In this document: piece after piece, positions 59,179 to 64,000 of the stretch | Numbering within the stretch: the first letter of the stretch is position 1 | Layout: each line of letters begins with the position of its first letter | NCBI RefSeq assembly: GCF_016907845.1 | Contig: NZ_JAFBCS010000001.1 | Location: 434,001-498,000, forward strand | Length of the DNA: 64,000 nucleotides | Direction: 5' to 3' | Source of the DNA: Arcanobacterium pluranimalium | Lineage (GTDB): Bacteria; Actinomycetota; Actinomycetes; Actinomycetales; Actinomycetaceae | Position numbers and translations under genes: made by a program | The notes under the pieces: generated by a model | The model's input: only the letters and a program-made list of their open reading frames with translations | The model's database searches: none | What the model was told of the DNA's origin: nothing

Positions 59179-61954
59179 CTATTCCCCGCGCATGCGGGGG
59201 TATTTCCACCATCTATAACAGCGCGCACATGCCGGCGTTCTATTCCCCGCGCATGCGGGGGTATTTCCAACACGGAAGTGGAAGAATCTCCACAAGGTGA
59301 CTATTCCCCGCGCATGCGGGGGTATTTCCCAAATTGATAACCGTCTCGTCAGGGCGATCATCTATTCCCCGCGCATGCGGGGGTATTTCCGATTTAGATG
59401 AAATTGCGGAATACCAAGAGCGCTATTCCCCGCGCATGCGGGGGTATTTCCATTGGCATTACCCTTTAATTGAGGGGGTAGGTCTATTCCCCGCGCATGC
59501 GGGGGTATTTCCGTTAGAATTGCCTCATTCATTTTAGCTACCCTCTATTCCCCGCGCATGCGGGGGTATTTCCCGCTGGAGAGGTCTGGAACTGAGTACC
59601 CTGTACTATTCCCCGCGCATGCGGGGGTATTTCCATGGCGTTTGCGCTTGGAATTCTATTTGAAATCCTATTCCCCGCGCATGCGGGGGTATTTCCAATG
59701 CCGAGATTGCTGAAGCAATTTCGAGTGGACTATTCCCCGCGCATGCGGGGGTATTTCCGTCGATCGGTTGAGGATAACCGGCAGTGTAATCTATTCCCCG
59801 CGCATGCGGGGGTATTTCCAAAAATTTGGATCGAAGATGGAAAGACGTACTCTATTCCCCGCGCATGCGGGGGTATTTCCCTGATCGAAGCTAAAGAATC
59901 CGCTAACTAAACCTATTCCCCGCGCATGCGGGGGTATTTCCAGAGACCTATGCACGCGAACTCGAACCAAAAGCTATTCCCCGCGCATGCGGGGGTATTT
60001 CCCTGGTGGTAGACGGAACCGACACCTACAAGGACTATTCCCCGCGCATGCGGGGGTATTTCCGGCTGAGCAGGGGTTTAGGCTACCGAAACACTCTATT
60101 CCCCGCGCATGCGGGGGTATTTCCCTCAAACGCCCCGCGAAAGAGCTTGTTAATGCCTATTCCCCGCGCATGCGGGGGTATTTCCGCGGATAGTAGAACG
60201 CATCAACCGCTCAGCAGCTATTCCCCGCGCATGCGGGGGTATTTCCAGGCTTTTTCAGTGGATGCGTGATCGTGGCTACTATTCCCCGCGCATGCGGGGG
60301 TATTTCCTCTGAAGCCGTCTTAATATTCGGTGGAATCAGCTATTCCCCGCGCATGCGGGGGTATTTCTATTCCTATCGGTAAGGCTGTGCTTCATGTTGG
60401 CTATTCCCCGCGCATGCGGGGGTATTTCCGCCAGCCTTCGCCAGTTCCTCAATCGCCGACGCTATTCCCCGCGCATGCGGGGGTATTTCCGGACGAGCCA
60501 ACTTCTTCGCCATCATGCAAGACTATTCCCCGCGCATGCGGGGGTATTTCCGCTATTTAAAAGATAACGAGGGTAAGGATTCTCTATTCCCCGCGCATGC
60601 GGGGGTATTTCCAGACTTCACAAGGCGAGATTAGGCTTAAGCAACTATTCCCCGCGCATGCGGGGGTATTTCCGGCACCCACGTATCAGTAGTAACCCAC
60701 GAACCCTATTCCCCGCGCATGCGGGGGTATTTCCTGGTTTTGGTGTTGTTGGCATGGCTTTATTTTCTATTCCCCGCGCATGCGGGGGTATTTCCAGTAT
60801 GAGCTTGGCTCACGTCTCATGGACGCACTATTCCCCGCGCATGCGGGGGTATTTCCAATAAAGAAATCTTTAGTAGTCAAAACACCCTCTATTCCCCGCG
60901 CATGCGGGGGTATTTCTGCTGAGATTGGCCGTATTCGCGCGCGTATGTTCTATTCCCCGCGCATGCGGGGGTATTTCCAATGGAATTTAAGTTACCAGAA
61001 GAGCCACCTACTATTCCCCGCGCATGCGGGGGTATTTCCATGAGGGCAAGTATTAGCCGTCGTAAAGCTGACTATTCCCCGCGCATGCGGGGGTATTTCC
61101 TCCAATCACGAGCGCTGCCATAACAATGCGTGCTATTCCCCGCGCATGCGGGGGTATTTCCCGAGCATACCGCCCACAAGTCCAGCGCCCAAGCTATTCC
61201 CCGCGCATGCGGGGGTATTTCCATGGATTGATACGTGGTCTCAGCGCGTAACTACTATTCCCCGCGCATGCGGGGGTATTTCCTTCAAACCAGCCATCGA
61301 GATCAGAATCCATACCTATTCCCCGCGCATGCGGGGGTATTTCCGTGCAACACCTTGGAAGCCCTTATCAGACGAACTATTCCCCGCGCATGCGGGGGTA
61401 TTTCCCTGCGTAAGCGTGCGAAAGAGAAAGAGGAGCACTATTCCCCGCGCATGCGGGGGTATTTCCGGTGGTTCAGGCTCTGGTAAATCACGGTACTGCT
61501 ATTCCCCGCGCATGCGGGGGTATTTCCCACCGCAGGAAGTGCGGGAAGCAATCAAAAAAATATTCCCCGCGCATGCGGGGGTATTTCCGACGCATCCATT
61601 TTCGCGCGTTGTGCGTTAGCCTATTCCCCGCGCATGCGGGGGTATTTCCTGTTCACGGCTGGCTGCTGGTTGATTTGAAATCTATTCCCCGCGCATGCGG
61701 GGGTATTTCCAAGAATTAGCGATACTCAGGCAAGAGGTGCGCCTATTCCCCGCGCATGCGGGGGTATTTCCATCTCCTACCTTAAAAACCTTTGGAAAAG
61801 GGTCTATTCCCCGCGCATGCGGGGGTATTTCCAAGTGGATTAGTTACGCGCTGAGACCACGTATCTATTCCCCGCGCATGCGGGGGTATTTCTACGCCAG
61901 CCGAGCCAGCACCGCTGGCAGTGCCCTATTCCCCGCGCATGCGGGGGTATCTCT
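59179..61954 (+). CRISPR. Type I-E CRISPR array, 46 repeats and 45 spacers
   Basis: The 29-base repeat has a 5-base lead CTATT, a 6-bp stem CCCCGC/GCGGGG with loop GCAT, and the 8-base handle GTATTTCC. By analogy with other I-E repeats it is transcribed rightward. Repeats start at 59179, 59240, 59301 and onward every 61 bases. Spacers are 32 bases, except two of 33 before the repeats at 59668 and 59730. Variant repeats: last base T at 60340, 60889 and 61865; first base A at 61560; the final repeat (61926) ends GTATCTCT. Degeneration at the right end places the leader on the cas2 side. The spacers were not searched; no self-match was noticed by eye. Confidence 0.98.
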
Positions 61955-62465
61955 AAATTTTAGATCGATCTATTGATTCGCAAAAAGTTTTGTACTGAGT
62001 TAGTGAGAAAACTGAAAGACTCTTGTTGGGGGCGGAGCTAGAATTGCGCCGGTCATACAAGAGCCTTAATGAAATTATAGGCAGGCATAAGGAAGAAAAC
62101 GCAAGCGCAAGCCGCCCGGCATAAAATCGCAGTACGTGTAGCAGTTGTACTTGCGGCTCGAAAAAACACACCTTTTGCTCGGATCTTGTTGGAACGTAAG
62201 GTAGTGAGAAAATGTTGGCAATCTCAGTGTGCACGTTGTGCACAGGTCAATTCCGGCGTATGTGGGAGTTTTCCAAACAGCACGCACAATCAAACAGAAT
62301 GATAGTGAACCAAAGTACGCAAATTCTGATTCCTCACCCCATACGCTTAGCAACCTGATAAACAGTCGCCCCTCTCATCAAGCAGCGCATTCACAGCCTC
62401 CACACGCTCCCGCGCCTCAAAACAGCCCCAACACTCGTTGACTTCGCCACAATAAACACCTTTTC
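61955..62465. other. Gene-poor region after the array
   Basis: No convincing gene. On the minus strand near 62290-62418 three short frames read RVEAVNALLDERG, ATVYQVAKRMG and VRNQNLRTLV in successive phases. Together they would look like a helix-turn-helix protein broken by two frameshifts. A degenerate CRISPR repeat sits at 62249-62274. Confidence 0.4.
62249..62274 (+). repeat. Degenerate CRISPR repeat outside the array
   Basis: AATTCCGGCGTATGTGGGAG followed by TTTTCC matches the array repeat with several substitutions and a one-base deletion, in the same orientation, about 295 bases past the last repeat. It suggests the array once extended further. Confidence 0.5.
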
Positions 62466-62639
62466 CTAATCCTGCGGAGGATTCCCAGAAGCAACCCAAT
62501 GTTCACGAAATAAATCCTCAAGAGTCTTACCTTGAGAAAGCAGAAAATAATACCCGTCCTCACCATAATGAGAATATTTAGCAGCGATCATGTCACCAGC
62601 TACATACTCACGCCACTAATCATCACGATAATCACCCAT
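62466..62639 (-). pseudogene. Small decayed gene with an in-frame amber stop
   Basis: The frame from ATG 62639 reads MGDYRDD, a TAG, then WREYVAGDMIAAKYSHYGED and YYFLLSQGKTLEDLFREHW to a stop at 62466, 58 codons in all. The composition after the TAG looks like real protein. Its first codons overlap the 3' end of the truncated adhesin in another phase. I do not recognise the family. Confidence 0.4.
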
Positions 62640-63892
62640 TGACCAGGGAACACCATTGTGGAGTTGATTGAGGTCTGGTTACCGTCTTGCTTGGTCGAGC
62701 CCACGATGTCCTTGTGTGGGTCAGGGTTCCAAACATAGACCGGCGGCTCATTGGTCGGTACGGTCTTGTCGTTGTATTTCTCCCAGCCCTTGTTGGTCAG
62801 CTGCACCGTTTGACCGTGAGTGTCGGTCTCGTCGGTGACGGGCTTAAACGCACCAGCAATGTAGAGCTTCATCACCGCTGGCTGGGACAAGCCCGCAGTG
62901 GTGGCCAAAAACTCTGGTTTCGCACTCGCAATCGTGGTGGTGCCACTGAGCGTGATCGTGAACTGGCTCGTTACGTCTACTCCGTCCCTGAATACGCGCG
63001 CGGCTCCCGTGTTGGTGAAGTCGACGTATTTGGCAGCTCCTGACCAGTCATCGGCAATCTGGTAGTCGGTCAAGGGGCGGGTGATGCCGTTTGGGATAGA
63101 GCCGGTGACGACGGAGCCTACCTTATCGCCGTGGAGGAAGAGTTTTTGGTCTGCTCCCACAGCGTTGGTCTTGTTCGGATCCGAGGTGACCAGAGCGCCT
63201 GCGCTGTCGAGTACCCAGGCTTTGTTGGGGTTCGGGTCAGGCAACGGATTACCTAGTGGCTCGTTGTTGTTACGGGCGATACACACTGCTGAGAGAGTAC
63301 CTGAGCCCATCGCGTCGATCTTGGACCGACCAAGAGCACGCAGGCTATTCACGTCATTGAGGTTGTTAGCTGACTGAATGAAGTAGTCCGTCCACGATCC
63401 GACGATCTGATCCCATGACGCATTGTATTGGGTAATGCCATCATCGTTAGCTCGCGCATACCCACCACCAAACAGTGTTGGTGCTGAGGCGAGGGTGTAG
63501 TCATACATTCCTAGGTAGACGACGCGCGCCTGAGTTGCAGGCACAGGATCGCTCGCGCCACGGGCAATAGCTTCGTTAATAGCGTCGGTACATGCTGCTT
63601 GGTAGTAGCCTACCGCGCTGGTGCCAAACGAGGACTTACCTGAGCCAGCAAGGACCTTGGTGGCGAAGTAGTCAATCGAGGTCTGCCCCCAGCCCTGCGT
63701 AGGCACAGTGTTTCCGCTTTCGTAATCATCTTGTGCGTGCCAAACGTATGATTGGTCTGCGCCGTAATGGCTGACGGCTCCGCCACCGGCGGTGCCTGCC
63801 CCATCGCCAGCAAAGGCGAGAGGGCTCGTGAGAAGGGTTGCGCTACATAGCGCTGCGAGAGTGCCGATAATTCGGCGCTTCATTGGCTTCAT
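62600..63892 (-). CDS. Secreted surface adhesin, C-terminally truncated
   Basis: A 430-residue secreted protein. It has a signal peptide (MKPMKRRIIGTLAALCSATLL, end PLAFAG). A head domain with QSYVWHAQDDYESGN and SIDYFATKVLAGSG is of the type seen at the start of actinobacterial LPXTG surface proteins. Later comes PPVYVWNPDPHKDIVGS, TKQDGNQTS and MVFPGQ, which in such proteins opens the first isopeptide-type (fimbrial) repeat. Here it stops 12 residues later with an unrelated WVIIVMISGVSM tail, with no repeats or sorting signal. AAAGGA about eight bases before the ATG at 63892 supports that start. The remnant may be secreted but could not be wall-anchored, so it is likely a pseudogene or one partner of a recombination event. 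Confidence 0.7.
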   Translation of the reverse strand: MKPMKRRIIGTLAALCSATLLTSPLAFAGDGAGTAGGGAVSHYGADQSYVWHAQDDYESGNTVPTQGWGQTSIDYFATKVLAGSGKSSFGTSAVGYYQAACTDAINEAIARGASDPVPATQARVVYLGMYDYTLASAPTLFGGGYARANDDGITQYNASWDQIVGSWTDYFIQSANNLNDVNSLRALGRSKIDAMGSGTLSAVCIARNNNEPLGNPLPDPNPNKAWVLDSAGALVTSDPNKTNAVGADQKLFLHGDKVGSVVTGSIPNGITRPLTDYQIADDWSGAAKYVDFTNTGAARVFRDGVDVTSQFTITLSGTTTIASAKPEFLATTAGLSQPAVMKLYIAGAFKPVTDETDTHGQTVQLTNKGWEKYNDKTVPTNEPPVYVWNPDPHKDIVGSTKQDGNQTSINSTMVFPGQWVIIVMISGVSM

Positions 63893-64000
63893 TAGCTTTT
63901 CCTTTAATGAGAGAGGATGTAATGTCGGAAAACAGATATTCACTGTTTCCTGACATCCCTAGTAGTGTGCGTTACTGCCTGGAAAGATTTTTGGGATACT

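Noticed and set aside
59334-61976. Open frames through the CRISPR array encoding repeated PAHAGVFP, PRACGGIS and PRMRGYF peptides.
   Set aside because: They are the three readings of the 29-base repeat. Spacer parts share nothing and no ribosome sites exist.
61953-62353. Two leftward frames (61953-62243, 62075-62353) after the array.
   Set aside because: They overlap each other in different phases, cover the degenerate repeat, and show no family likeness.

Overview
The window looks like the chromosome of a Gram-positive actinobacterium of the Actinomycetaceae, probably close to Arcanobacterium or Trueperella. The signs are moderate G+C, actinobacterial gene families, TANNNT-type -10 elements with some apparently leaderless mRNAs, a surface protein with an LAXTG (class E sortase-like) anchor, and a PASTA-type penicillin-binding protein. 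The genus is an inference; no database was searched.

Layout. 1-4.1 kb: the 3' end of a PASTA transglycosylase/transpeptidase gene, a metallophosphoesterase, tRNA-Pro(CGG), etfBA and a small GlsB/YeaQ-like membrane protein. 4.4-7.6 kb: a P-type cation ATPase and a winged-helix regulator with a C-terminal cysteine cluster. 8.1-16.2 kb: a molybdenum island with moaA, moaE, moaC, moeA, mogA, modA, a fused modB-modC, a cysteine-free moeB and moaD, on both strands. 16.3-20.8 kb: a gluconate module with an FCD regulator, GntP permease and a gluconokinase/6-phosphogluconate dehydrogenase fusion. The last 113 bases of the fusion gene and its terminator are duplicated at 22.1 kb. 21-26.7 kb: SHOCT protein, CPBP protease, tRNA-Ser(CGA), tadA, upp, a conserved actinobacterial protein and a glycosyltransferase. 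26.8-37.8 kb: two paralogous large membrane proteins around pheA, a diacylglycerol-kinase-like gene, serS and a HAD hydrolase, then a quinone oxidoreductase. 38-41.4 kb: tRNA-Ser(TGA), an MFS-like transporter, a membrane-tethered esterase and a small membrane protein. 41.8-50 kb: a 2707-residue surface protein of about 15 cysteine-paired repeats.

50.2-62 kb holds a complete type I-E CRISPR-Cas system in an unusual divergent layout. The Cascade genes cas8e-cse2-cas7-cas5 run leftward. The genes cas6e-cas3-cas1-cas2 run rightward and continue, after only 18 bases, into an array of 46 repeats and 45 spacers. The most interesting element lies between the two operons: two degenerate CRISPR repeats around a 15-nt pseudo-spacer. 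Its sequence matches the DNA just upstream of the cas8e -35 box, and within the first 19 guide positions the only mismatches are at 6 and 18, the positions Cascade flips out. It looks like a crRNA-like autoregulator of the CreR/CreA kind. The window ends with decayed small genes and a truncated surface adhesin.

Only the sequence was read. Starts were re-chosen from ribosome binding sites where stated.
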